25,949 nt of DNA from Clostridia bacterium (GTDB lineage: Bacteria; Bacillota; Sulfobacillia; SLMV01), in NCBI GenBank assembly GCA_007136565.1, contig SLGS01000067.1, positions 1 to 25,949 on the forward strand. Reading direction: 5' to 3'. The notes beneath the pieces are model-generated. The model was given only the letters and a program-made list of their open reading frames with translations, was not told the DNA's origin and made no database searches. Made by a program: the position numbers and the translations under genes. Shown piece after piece: positions 15,291-22,614 of this stretch (its first letter is position 1; every line of letters starts with the position of its first letter).

Positions 15291-16826
15291 TCAGTCCACT
15301 TCCATCCAGGTCCCGGCTCCGAGGGTGTTTTGGAAGTAGAAAGCACCGGTCAAATGGGGCCGAAAATCGTGCACCGAATCCGCGGACGCGGCCACGTGGT
15401 TTTCGTGCAGGAGGTATATCATGGTGGCCTCCTCCACGGCTATGGACTGGACCTCGCGATATAGCGCAGCTCGCTCTTCGACGTCGGATTCCGCTCTGGC
15501 GCGATCCAACAGGCTATCCACATCGGGGCTGGACAATCCGGTGAAATTCAACGCCTCCGAACTCGAGTGCATCAAGGAGTACATCAGTGCATCGGGCTCG
15601 GGATCGGTGGTCCACGCCACCCGGAGCATGTCGTAATCGCGGGCGATGAGGCTTTGCAGGAAAGTTCCCCACTCCTGGGTTACGACCTCGACCTCGATGC
15701 CTATTTCTTCCAGCATGGATTGGATCAGCACCGCCCCCCGCTCCATCCTCTCTCCCTCGGAGATCAGGAGCTCGGCGGAGAAACCATCCGGCACCGAGGA
15801 ATTCTCCATGAATCCCAAGGCGCGCTCGAGATCGTAACCCGGACCGGAAAAATCTTCATCGTAGGCCCACGAACTCGGCGGCAATGGCCCGTCGGCGGCC
15901 ACGGCAGTACCCGGATACACCACTTCGACCAAGCGCTCCCGATCGATGGCGTAGGCGATGGCCTTTCGAACGTTCGGGTCATCGAAGGGTTCCCGAGCGG
16001 TGTTGAGGCCCATCACACTGTAGTTGCTCCCCACGGCCGAGGTTACCCTGATCTCGTCGAGCGCCTCGAGCCGCTCCAGGTCCTCGCCCGGGACCTCATC
16101 CATCAGGTGGATGCCACCGGTTTCCAGCTCCACCACCCGGGTGCTGACCTCGGGGATCGGGCGAAAAACCAGCTCGTCCAAGAGCGGGCGATCTCCCCAG
16201 TAATCGTCGAAGGCGCTCAACACTATGCGCTCCTCGGGAACCCACTCCTCCAATACGAACGGGCCGCTCCCCCGTGGCTTATCGCCCAGGTCGCCGACCA
16301 GGTGCTCGGGCACCACGTAGACGGTCAGGAGCGTGGAGAGGAAAGCGCCGTTGGGCTCGCGCAAGGTTATGATCAGATCGGCCTCGCCATCGTCGCCCAC
16401 CCGCATATCCTCGACCAGGCCGAGTTCGTTTCGCCTGGGGCTTTCCAGCTCCGGATCCAGGATTCTCTCGAAGGTGAATATCACGTCCGAAGCGTCGAAG
16501 GACTCTCCGTCGTGGTACACCACGTCGTCTCGGAGGTCGAACTCCCACACCGTACCGTCGCCGCTAACCGACCAGCTCTCCGCCAGGGACCCGACGTAAT
16601 TTCCATCGAAATCGAGTCTCACCAGGGTATCGAAGATTTGATCGCAAACGCGAATGGTGTAGAGGTCGGTGGCCATGTGTGGATCCAAGGAGGCAACATC
16701 CGAATTGTTGCCAACCACGAGCCGACCGCCCTCGGACGGTCCAGCCTCTCCTCCGCATCCAACGGCGACCAGGGCGATGATCATGACCGCTACGAGGATC
16801 AGCGCCGAGCACTTTCTAAACGACAT
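15291..16826 (-). CDS. Dipeptide/oligopeptide-type substrate-binding lipoprotein (SBP_bac_5 family)
   Basis: This is the extracytoplasmic receptor for the importer. A signal peptide ends in the lipobox LVAVGC (Cys24), followed by a short acidic linker and the family 5 binding fold. Visible signatures include SDVASLDPHMATD, LAESWSVSGDGTVWEFDLRD, DVVYHDGESFDASDVIFTFE and, in the middle, VRKAIAYAIDRE. The frame extends 66 residues upstream into the creatininase gene, but the ATG at 16826 has GGGAGG eight bases ahead and begins the signal peptide. The mature length is about 488 residues, normal for the family. A hairpin lies directly in front of its ribosome site. The binding pocket cannot be assigned; candidates are di- or oligopeptides, acylated D-amino acids or other amides, as suggested by the linked hydrolases. 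Confidence 0.93.
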   Translation of the reverse strand: MSFRKCSALILVAVMIIALVAVGCGGEAGPSEGGRLVVGNNSDVASLDPHMATDLYTIRVCDQIFDTLVRLDFDGNYVGSLAESWSVSGDGTVWEFDLRDDVVYHDGESFDASDVIFTFERILDPELESPRRNELGLVEDMRVGDDGEADLIITLREPNGAFLSTLLTVYVVPEHLVGDLGDKPRGSGPFVLEEWVPEERIVLSAFDDYWGDRPLLDELVFRPIPEVSTRVVELETGGIHLMDEVPGEDLERLEALDEIRVTSAVGSNYSVMGLNTAREPFDDPNVRKAIAYAIDRERLVEVVYPGTAVAADGPLPPSSWAYDEDFSGPGYDLERALGFMENSSVPDGFSAELLISEGERMERGAVLIQSMLEEIGIEVEVVTQEWGTFLQSLIARDYDMLRVAWTTDPEPDALMYSLMHSSSEALNFTGLSSPDVDSLLDRARAESDVEERAALYREVQSIAVEEATMIYLLHENHVAASADSVHDFRPHLTGAFYFQNTLGAGTWMEVD

Positions 16827-16840
16827 CGTAACTACCTCCC

Positions 16841-16859
16841 GATCCCCTCTGGGGGGATT
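16841..16859 (-). promoter_or_regulatory. Intercistronic hairpin before the binding-protein gene
   Basis: ATCCCC and GGGGAT (16842-16847, 16853-16858) form a 6-bp stem, extended by a terminal pair, with a 5-nt loop. It sits in the 52-nt gap after the creatininase gene, immediately 5' of the GGGAGG ribosome site. Such hairpins can protect the downstream mRNA and raise binding-protein yield over its neighbours. Confidence 0.4.
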
Positions 16860-16878
16860 GATGGCCCTGCGGTTTTTC

Positions 16879-17646
16879 CTAAAGCGAATCTCTTCCGGGT
16901 CGCTCGGCCCTGCGCCAGCGGATCTCGCCCGCGGCGTAATCCACCCAGGCCTCGAGCAAATCGCGGCCCAATTCCGGCGAAGCCCCGCGCGGATCCCCGA
17001 GTACTCCGTTTTCGGTGAAGGCATCCAGCCCCCGCCCGGTGAGATCTCCCAGCTCCGGATTACCGACGAATCCCCGCTCGAGCCTTTCGGATCGAACGGT
17101 GTCGGGGGCCAGGCACATCATCATCGAAGTCTCGATAATATCTGCGTGCGGCGGGGTCCTATCACCGTATCCGTGACGGTCAAGTACACCGAACCAGGCA
17201 TCCAGTACGGCGCGAAAATCGAGGAGATCGACGATTTCGGCATCCGCCGCCATGGCCCTGATCTCGGGCAGCGCACCCCGGAGGGGGTCGAAGTTTCCCC
17301 CGTGGGAGGGGAAGAGTATTATCTCGGTGAAACCTGCCTTCGACAGGCAGGACACCACGCCACCGACCACTTCACCGAGGACCTCGGCCGTCACGCTCAG
17401 GGTTCCCGGCCAGGCGAGATGGTGGTCCGAGCAGCCCGGGTACACCACGGGCGCCACCAGGGCATCCCCGAGTTCTTCCGCCAGCGCCGAGGCCAATCCC
17501 CGGCCGAGGATGGCGTCGGTGTTCAGGGGAAGGGCCGGCCCGTGTTGTTCGATGGAGGCCACGGCCAGGATCGCCGTGCGCGATCCCTTCGCAATGGCGG
17601 TTTCCAATTCCACCCACGTCATGTCTTCCATTGTCATATGTTGCAA
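16879..17646 (-). CDS. Creatininase-family amidohydrolase
   Basis: This is a metal-dependent cytoplasmic amidohydrolase of 255 residues. The family metal site is visible: SIEQHGPALPLNTD supplies Glu33, His35 and Asp44, FPSHGGN supplies His115, and IIETS supplies Glu172. The usual HAGE-x-ETS segment is here HADIIETS, so the glycine-glutamate pair is replaced. GCSDHHLAWPGTLS is the substrate-loop region. Members act on creatinine, formamide-type intermediates and peptide amides (for example the MftE peptidase), so the exact reaction is open. The TTG at 17646 has GGGAG ten bases upstream; an ATG at 17637 is also possible. It heads an operon with a peptide-type ABC importer and is divergent from the MlrC-like gene, which suggests a role in degrading imported amides. 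Confidence 0.88.
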   Translation of the reverse strand: MQHMTMEDMTWVELETAIAKGSRTAILAVASIEQHGPALPLNTDAILGRGLASALAEELGDALVAPVVYPGCSDHHLAWPGTLSVTAEVLGEVVGGVVSCLSKAGFTEIILFPSHGGNFDPLRGALPEIRAMAADAEIVDLLDFRAVLDAWFGVLDRHGYGDRTPPHADIIETSMMMCLAPDTVRSERLERGFVGNPELGDLTGRGLDAFTENGVLGDPRGASPELGRDLLEAWVDYAAGEIRWRRAERPGRDSL

Positions 17647-17784
17647 TCTAGCTCATCTCCCTCGCCTTCAATTCACCCCCGACGGGCCCGGTTCCTGCGT
17701 GGAGCGCGAACGCACCGGCGGCAGGGAAGCGACCGCGCCCCAAGAAAGGGGTTATGGACAAATCACTTGGGAGGGGAAAGAACC

Positions 17785-19260
17785 ATGCCGAAGATAGCCA
17801 TCGGGGGACTGATACACGAAACCCACACTTTCCTCGAGAAACTCACTACGGTGCAAGACTTCGAGAACCGCGGCGTCAACTGGGGGCAGGATGCCGTGGA
17901 GGCCAACCGCGAAGTCCACGGTTACATCCAGGGCTTCGTCGAGGTGCTGGAGGAAGCCGGGGCGGAGCCGGTGGGAACCGTGGCGGCCGCAGCCGGGGTG
18001 CACGGCTACGTGACCGACGAAGCCTTCGAACTATACACGGGAGCCCTGGTGGACGGCGTCCGCGACGCCATGCCCGTCGACGGCGTACTGCTGTCCCTGC
18101 ACGGGGCGATGGTGGCTGCCAGCTACCCCAAGGCCGAGGCCGAGGTGGTCCGAAGGGTGCGCTCAGTGGTCGGCGACGACGTTCCTGTAATGGTCACCTT
18201 GGACCTGCACGCCAACGAGGATCACGAATTGACCGACGCCGCCGACGCCGTCTTCATCTGCAAGAAATACCCGCACACCGACACCCGGGAGACCGGCGCT
18301 GCCGCCGCCACCTGCATGCTGAAGACCCTCTCCGGGGACTTCGAGCCCACCATGGCCATCCATAAGCCCGGGATCATTTCCCCGAGCATCTTCCAGTGGA
18401 GCGAGGCTCCTCCCATGAGCGATTTCCGCGCCCGGGCGGAGGAGTGGGAACGAAAGCACCCCGAGATATTCTACACCTCCATCGCGCCGGGATTCGGTTA
18501 CGCCGACGTCCCCGACGTCGGGGCCACGGTCATCGTCGTTACCGACGGAGACAAGGCGCTGGCCGAGGAGGTCGCCCGGGATCTTTCCAACTTCATGTGG
18601 GAGCGGCGCGAGGAACTCGCCCGAAAGCCCATATTGAAGACGGAGGAGGCCGCCGAGCGGGCCATGCAACTGGCATCGGAAGACAAGACTCCCGTGGTCT
18701 TGGCCGACGGCGCAGACCGAACCGGGGACAACACCATGCTTCTTTCGGCCCTCCTACAGATGGGAGCGAAGAACCTAAGCCTCTCCAGCATGCACGATCC
18801 CCAGGCAGCCCGCGACTGCATCGACGCCGGGATAGGCGCGCGCGTCAAGGTCCGCTGCGGTGGCTGGGGACAGGCATCCGGGGAACCGCTGGAACTCGAA
18901 GGGGAGGTAACTCACGTAGGTGACGGAGAATACGTGCTCACCGGCCCCATGGGCAAGGGCGGAAAGGTCCGTTGTGGCCCGTCGGCCACCTTGGACATCG
19001 GAGACGGTAACCGGATCATATTCACCAGCCTCAACCACCAGGTCCGAGACGCCGAGGGATTTCGCGCCTTCGGTGTTGATCCCCTGGCCATGGACATCCT
19101 GATCGTTCGCTCTCGCATCCACTTCCGGGCCTACTACGAAGACGTCGCCGGGGCCATCGTCGAGGTGGACGCCCCGGGGATGGGTCCCGCGGATCTCGGG
19201 GTTCTCACGTATCACAACATCCCCGCCGATACTTACCCGGTGGGCCGACACTGGTCCTGA
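17785..19260 (+). CDS. MlrC-like metallopeptidase (M81 family)
   Basis: This belongs to the family named for the enzyme that finishes degradation of linearised microcystin; most members' substrates are unknown. N-terminal HETHTF (residues 11-16) is the family signature. The probable zinc ligands are Asp140 and His142 in TLDLHANED and His164 in KKYPHTD. The C-terminal MlrC domain is clear (VTHVGDGEYVLTGPMGKGG, then VDPLAMDILIVRSRIHFRA). The usual glycine-rich segment resembling DNPGGGxPGD is shortened to ADGADRTGDNT (307-317), an unusual loss. The open frame continues far upstream, but ATG 17785 has GGGAGGGG eight bases before it. It is 491 residues long and divergent (138 nt) from the creatininase operon, and it converges with the D-aminoacylase gene. 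An aminopeptidase or amidase acting on the same imported compounds is inferred. Confidence 0.88.
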   Translation: MPKIAIGGLIHETHTFLEKLTTVQDFENRGVNWGQDAVEANREVHGYIQGFVEVLEEAGAEPVGTVAAAAGVHGYVTDEAFELYTGALVDGVRDAMPVDGVLLSLHGAMVAASYPKAEAEVVRRVRSVVGDDVPVMVTLDLHANEDHELTDAADAVFICKKYPHTDTRETGAAAATCMLKTLSGDFEPTMAIHKPGIISPSIFQWSEAPPMSDFRARAEEWERKHPEIFYTSIAPGFGYADVPDVGATVIVVTDGDKALAEEVARDLSNFMWERREELARKPILKTEEAAERAMQLASEDKTPVVLADGADRTGDNTMLLSALLQMGAKNLSLSSMHDPQAARDCIDAGIGARVKVRCGGWGQASGEPLELEGEVTHVGDGEYVLTGPMGKGGKVRCGPSATLDIGDGNRIIFTSLNHQVRDAEGFRAFGVDPLAMDILIVRSRIHFRAYYEDVAGAIVEVDAPGMGPADLGVLTYHNIPADTYPVGRHWS

Positions 19261-19285
19261 TCCGAGGGGGAGGTGAGAGGGTTAC

Positions 19286-19317
19286 ATACGGGGCGCCGCC
19301 CGGGCGGCGCCCCGTAT
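19286..19317. terminator. Perfect 32-nt palindrome between convergent genes (likely bidirectional terminator)
   Basis: ATACGGGGCGCCGCCC is followed at once by its exact reverse complement, giving 16 perfect pairs. It lies 25 nt after the mlrC-like stop and 8 nt from the end of the D-aminoacylase gene read from the other side. There is no T-run on either strand. A loop of a few bases would form by opening the central pairs. Confidence 0.65.
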
Positions 19318-19325
19318 TCGCGTGG

Positions 19326-20912
19326 CTAACCGTGGCGAATTACGCGACCCGGCAGAGCGCCGGTGTGTTCACCGTCGGCTATTACGGCCTGTCCATTTAC
19401 GAACACCATATCGATGCCAACCGGGTACTGCTTCGGATCCTCGAAGGTCGCCTTGTCCCTGACGGTGTCGGGGTCGAACAACACCAGGTCCGCCCGGTAC
19501 CCGGGCCGGAGATAACCGCGATCCTCTAACCGCAGGCGCTCGGCGGGCATCGAGGTCATCTTCTTGACGGCGAGCTCCAGGTCTATGATTCCCTTCTCCC
19601 GACAGTAATACCCCAGCACACGCGGGAAGGTACCAAAGTAGCGCGGGTGGGGATGACCCGAGGAGGTGGGACCGTCCACCGCGACGGCCCGGCCGTCGGA
19701 GCCCACCATGACCAGTTCGCTGCCCATGATGAGATCGACATCTGCATCCTCCATAACGAAGCACACGAAGGATGCCTCGGCCTCGCGCAGCAATTCCAAG
19801 GCAGCCTCGGCGGGCGGATGCCCGAGGATCTCCGCCACCTCGGATAGCCTCTTGCCCTCGTAGCTATTCTCGGGCGGGTAGAGGGCTATCTGGAGCCTGT
19901 CGGCACCTCCGCGGCGCTTCAGGTTGTTTCTTACTTCCTCCAGGAGCTTCGGGCGAACTTCGGGATCATCGATGCGCTTGACCAAGGCCTCGCGACCGCC
20001 GTCTTGTGCCCACCTGGGTACGAGAGAACCGGTAATGCTGGATCCCGAGGCCACGTAGGGGTACTGGTCGGCCAGCACGTCGAATCCCTCTTCGCGGATC
20101 CCTTCGATCATCCGGAGCAACTCGGGTGCCTTGCCCCATACCTCGGGTCCCAGGGCCTTGAGGTGCGATACCTGGGTGCGGACACCGCTCTTTCTGGCGA
20201 CCTCCAGGACTTCTTCCAACGCGGCAATCAGGCCCACGTTATAGGTGGATTCGTCTCGTATGTGGCTGGAGTGAAGGCCGTCCATCTCGCGGACGACCTC
20301 GCAGATGGCCGCTATCTCGTCGGCGTCGGCGTAGCTTCCCGGGGCGTAGTATAGTCCCGTGCTCATTCCCACGGCGCCCTCTTCGAGGCACTGGCGCACC
20401 AGGGTCCGCATGTCCTCTAGTTCCCCGTCGGTCGGGGAGCGATCGGCGAATCCCATCACGGATGCGCGCACCGCCCCGTGACCGATCATGATACCCACGT
20501 TGGGCGCTACCCCCTGATCCTCCAGGAAACGAGCGTACTCATCCACGGTCCTCCAGGGGATATCCTCCGAGCCCCCGGCGCGCTTCATTTCCTCCCTGGC
20601 TATCTTCAGGGCGTCCTCGCCCGTCAGCGGCACCGCCGATTGTCCGCATTGCCCGGTGATTTCCAGGGTTACTCCCTGTCGAACCTTGCTTTCGCCCCGG
20701 GGATCTACGGCGAGACTGTAGTCGCTGTGGGTGTGGATGTCGATGAAACCGGGGGCCAGCACGCGGCCCTTACCGTCGATGACTTCCGAGGCTTCGCCGA
20801 GGTCATCCCCCACGGCGACGATCTCGTCGCCATCCACGGCCACCTCGCCGCGAAACCTCGGTTCTCCACTGCCGTCGACGATGACGACGTTTTTAAACAG
20901 CAGATCGTACAT
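19326..20912 (-). CDS. D-aminoacylase/N-acyl-D-amino-acid deacylase family amidohydrolase
   Basis: This zinc hydrolase removes acyl groups from N-acyl-D-amino acids or attacks related amides. The amidohydrolase barrel is complete: GFIDIHTHSD (His60, His62), the subfamily cysteine ligand in ITGQCGQS (Cys89), HSSHIRDE (His217), VSHLKALG (His250) and the catalytic-type aspartate in VGSDGRAV (Asp406). The end, GYRADLVLFDPDTV, is the usual composite beta-sandwich return. The length is 528 residues. I chose the ATG at 20912 (MYDLLFKNVVIVDG) because GGGAGGAG lies eight bases upstream. An ATG at 20930 directly after the preceding stop is possible. It follows a flavoprotein gene by 18 nt. D-aminoacylase and dihydroorotase-like relatives have overlapping signatures, so the substrate is inferred. 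Confidence 0.88.
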   Translation of the reverse strand: MYDLLFKNVVIVDGSGEPRFRGEVAVDGDEIVAVGDDLGEASEVIDGKGRVLAPGFIDIHTHSDYSLAVDPRGESKVRQGVTLEITGQCGQSAVPLTGEDALKIAREEMKRAGGSEDIPWRTVDEYARFLEDQGVAPNVGIMIGHGAVRASVMGFADRSPTDGELEDMRTLVRQCLEEGAVGMSTGLYYAPGSYADADEIAAICEVVREMDGLHSSHIRDESTYNVGLIAALEEVLEVARKSGVRTQVSHLKALGPEVWGKAPELLRMIEGIREEGFDVLADQYPYVASGSSITGSLVPRWAQDGGREALVKRIDDPEVRPKLLEEVRNNLKRRGGADRLQIALYPPENSYEGKRLSEVAEILGHPPAEAALELLREAEASFVCFVMEDADVDLIMGSELVMVGSDGRAVAVDGPTSSGHPHPRYFGTFPRVLGYYCREKGIIDLELAVKKMTSMPAERLRLEDRGYLRPGYRADLVLFDPDTVRDKATFEDPKQYPVGIDMVFVNGQAVIADGEHTGALPGRVIRHG

Positions 20913-20930
20913 CCTCTTCTCTCCTCCCAT

Positions 20931-21542
20931 TCATCCCTCGCGGGTCCGGAAACTCCGAAGCTCCCGGGTTGCCCAGGAGACGTCGGCCACCGCTTCGGCC
21001 ATTATCTCCAGGCGTTTTTCGGCATTTTGATCCCCCGTGGCGGGATCGGAAGCAGCCACTCCCTGGTGGCCGATCCCCCCGGGGCTCGAATCCCCGACGA
21101 CTATCATCCCCTGTATGAACATCATGTCGTGAATGGCCCTTATCGTGGTCTCCTGGCCGCCGAAGCGGCCACCGCCGGTGGCGATGCCCGCCCCCACCGT
21201 GTACAGTAGACCCTTCTCACTGCGGATCTTTCTACCCAGGTCCCAGAGGGCCTTGACCTCCGCCGAGACCGTCCCGAAATAGACCGGCGACGCCACCACC
21301 AGGCAATCTACCTGTGGTACCAGGTCGTAGAACTCCTCCACGGCCGTACCCCTGTAGCACTGGCCCTCGCATACGCGGGAGCAATGAGTACAAAAGGGCG
21401 TTTCCAGTTCCGACAGCAAGTCCAAGGCAGAACGGGTTATGGTGTGACATTCTCTCTCGGACAACTTCTTCGCCATCACCTCGAGGAGATGGGCACTGCT
21501 ACCGTCTTTCCTCGGGCTTCCATTTAGCAGGATCGCTTTCAT
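20931..21542 (-). CDS. Flavodoxin-like NAD(P)H-dependent FMN reductase with cysteine cluster
   Basis: This is a small flavoprotein (203 residues) of the NADPH-dependent FMN reductase or iron-sulfur flavoprotein group. The flavin phosphate loop GSPRKDGSS lies at residues 8-16, and DCLVVASPVYFGTVSAEVKAL follows in the middle. A cysteine cluster, FCTHCSRVCEGQC (Cys51, 54, 58, 62), stands where iron-sulfur flavoproteins bind a 4Fe-4S centre, although the spacing differs from the archaeal Isf motif, so cluster binding is uncertain. The ATG at 21542 is preceded by GGGAGGG nine bases upstream. It lies directly upstream of the deacylase gene and is likely co-transcribed. A possible role is electron transfer or reductive modification of the substrate. 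Confidence 0.85.
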   Translation of the reverse strand: MKAILLNGSPRKDGSSAHLLEVMAKKLSERECHTITRSALDLLSELETPFCTHCSRVCEGQCYRGTAVEEFYDLVPQVDCLVVASPVYFGTVSAEVKALWDLGRKIRSEKGLLYTVGAGIATGGGRFGGQETTIRAIHDMMFIQGMIVVGDSSPGGIGHQGVAASDPATGDQNAEKRLEIMAEAVADVSWATRELRSFRTREG

Positions 21543-21683
21543 GGAGATGATCCCTCCCCTTCCCAACATCCATTACTTTCCCCAAGGCCACCCGACACCC
21601 CTTCAGGGAAAGGACGTACTCTTTGCGAATGGTTTCGCGAGATGAAGCGAGATGGTGTGGAGGACCGGGTGGGTATAGATCTG

Positions 21684-21748
21684 GCCGGGGGCGCGGACCG
21701 TGGATGATGGATCCGCCTCCCCCGGCTACCACCCTCCGGAAGGGGTGG
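21684..21748. repeat. Two adjacent strong hairpins in the 251-nt gap before the flavoprotein gene
   Basis: The first hairpin (21684-21726) pairs GCCGGGGG with CCCCCGGC and, after a small bulge, GCGGA with TCCGC around a 14-nt loop. The second (21729-21748) pairs CCACCC with GGGTGG. They lie 46-110 nt beyond the end of the FTR-fusion gene and upstream of the flavoprotein gene. No T-run follows on the minus strand. They could be a terminator pair or a structured leader; no known riboswitch fold was recognised. No convincing gene was found in the rest of the 21543-21793 gap. Confidence 0.45.
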
Positions 21749-21793
21749 TTGATGGGCTACGGGGATTCGAGCATTTGCGTAGTCGAGGGACGT

Positions 21794-22207
21794 CTACTCC
21801 TCGGCGGCCTCGGGCATCCAGAATAGGCCACAAAGGCACTTGCCGTCGCGGCGCACCGAGCCCGAGCGGGTCTCCAGGCACGGGCATACGTTTTCGTCTA
21901 TGTTTTCTATTCGACACGGGCAGTAGAAATTACCGAACATCGAGTGTTTTTCCAGCAGTCCCTCGATGACCACTTCGCGGTGGTTTGTGAAGACGAATCC
22001 TCGCTGTTGCGCGAACCGATCGCTGCGACCGTTTATCTCGGCTTCGGGTTCCTCCGGGTAGCGCCTGACGGCGATCTCGGGTTCGGCTTCTAGGACCTCC
22101 AGCCGGGCCCCGCAGACCGTACAGATCAATTCTCCGCCCTCGACTACCTCTTCCTTGGGTGAAAAACGCACCTTACATACTGGACAAAGCGGCCTATTCA
22201 ACTGCAT
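21794..22207 (-). CDS. LysW-like zinc ribbon fused to ferredoxin-thioredoxin reductase catalytic domain
   Basis: This is a 137-residue two-part protein. Residues 8-39 form a zinc ribbon (CPVC, then CTVCGARLEVLE), closely resembling LysW, a lysine or arginine biosynthesis carrier protein; the LysW C-terminal EDWGE is absent. The C-terminal half contains three CxC motifs, CPC at 96-98, CPC at 108-110 and CLC at 124-126, the pattern of ferredoxin-thioredoxin reductase beta, which uses a 4Fe-4S cluster to pass ferredoxin electrons to a redox disulfide. The ATG at 22207 overlaps the glutaredoxin gene by 14 nt; a GTG one codon earlier is possible. The adjacent glutaredoxin is the likely electron acceptor. 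Both halves are recognisable; their joint function is inference. Confidence 0.82.
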   Translation of the reverse strand: MQLNRPLCPVCKVRFSPKEEVVEGGELICTVCGARLEVLEAEPEIAVRRYPEEPEAEINGRSDRFAQQRGFVFTNHREVVIEGLLEKHSMFGNFYCPCRIENIDENVCPCLETRSGSVRRDGKCLCGLFWMPEAAEE

Positions 22208-22445
22208 CACCTACCAATTCACGAACTCTATCGGGGTGATAACCCTGCACGGCCTCGCCCGCCACGATGGTTATCGGGAAGGCCGGGGATAACCCGAGAT
22301 CAGCCATTTCCCTGAAGGCCTCGGCCTTCTCTTCTTCGTCGGCCACATCCAGGTCCACGAATTCGAAGTCGATACCCTCGTCCTTTAGGAAACGCTTCAT
22401 CTTCTTGCACCAAGGACAGGTGCTAAGAGAATACATCCTCACCAT
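22194..22445 (-). CDS. Glutaredoxin family protein
   Basis: This is an 83-residue thioredoxin-fold protein with the active site CPWC (Cys10, Cys13) and an AFPITIV segment providing the cis-proline. The pattern is a small dithiol glutaredoxin of the type found in anaerobes. The ribosome site AAGGAGG lies nine bases before the ATG, one of the strongest in the window. It overlaps the FTR-fusion gene, so both are made together. In glutathione-poor anaerobes such glutaredoxins are probably reduced by FTR-like proteins rather than by glutathione, which would make the pair a ferredoxin-driven disulfide reduction system. Confidence 0.93.
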   Translation of the reverse strand: MVRMYSLSTCPWCKKMKRFLKDEGIDFEFVDLDVADEEEKAEAFREMADLGLSPAFPITIVAGEAVQGYHPDRVRELVGDAVE

Positions 22446-22525
22446 CGAGTTCGACCTCCTTCATATCTCGTATCTACCTCGTTCGGAGGCATAAGTAACG
22501 CGCGCGGGCGAAACCGATGACCGCC

Positions 22526-22554
22526 CTTGACTCGACCGGTGGTTTGGGGTTTAT
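22526..22554 (+). promoter_or_regulatory. Promoter of the MFS transporter
   Basis: TTGACT (22526-22531), a 17-nt spacer and TTTATT (22549-22554) match the -35 and -10 boxes at 5 and 4 of 6 positions. The start codon is 60 nt downstream. No equally good promoter was seen on the minus strand for the divergent glutaredoxin gene. Confidence 0.6.
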
Positions 22555-22614
22555 TAGGGATTATGATGTGAAACGGTCCCAATTCGACGGATTTCCCTTA
22601 GGAGTGCGTGGCGC

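Noticed and set aside
15567..17018. A 483-residue plus-strand open frame
   Set aside because: It is the antisense shadow of the binding-protein and creatininase genes; GC-rich codon bias leaves the opposite strand open. Composition is unlike a real protein and no ribosome site leads it.
17738..17751. A small CCCC-aagaaa-GGGG inverted repeat in the divergent gap before the MlrC-like gene
   Set aside because: A 4-bp stem is too short to distinguish from chance; no clear promoter or operator was found for either gene in 17647-17784.
16669..17784. An upstream in-frame extension of the MlrC-like protein by more than 370 residues
   Set aside because: It runs antisense through the creatininase and binding-protein genes, shows no domain, and the ATG at 17785 has a strong ribosome site and the family's normal N-terminus.
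21499..21732. A 77-residue minus-strand frame with the segment KEYVLSLKGCRVALGKVM
   Set aside because: The segment looks protein-like, but codons there are less GC-ending than in real neighbours, the frame overlaps the flavoprotein start, it has no ribosome site, and it begins within a hairpin. A remnant of a gene cannot be excluded.
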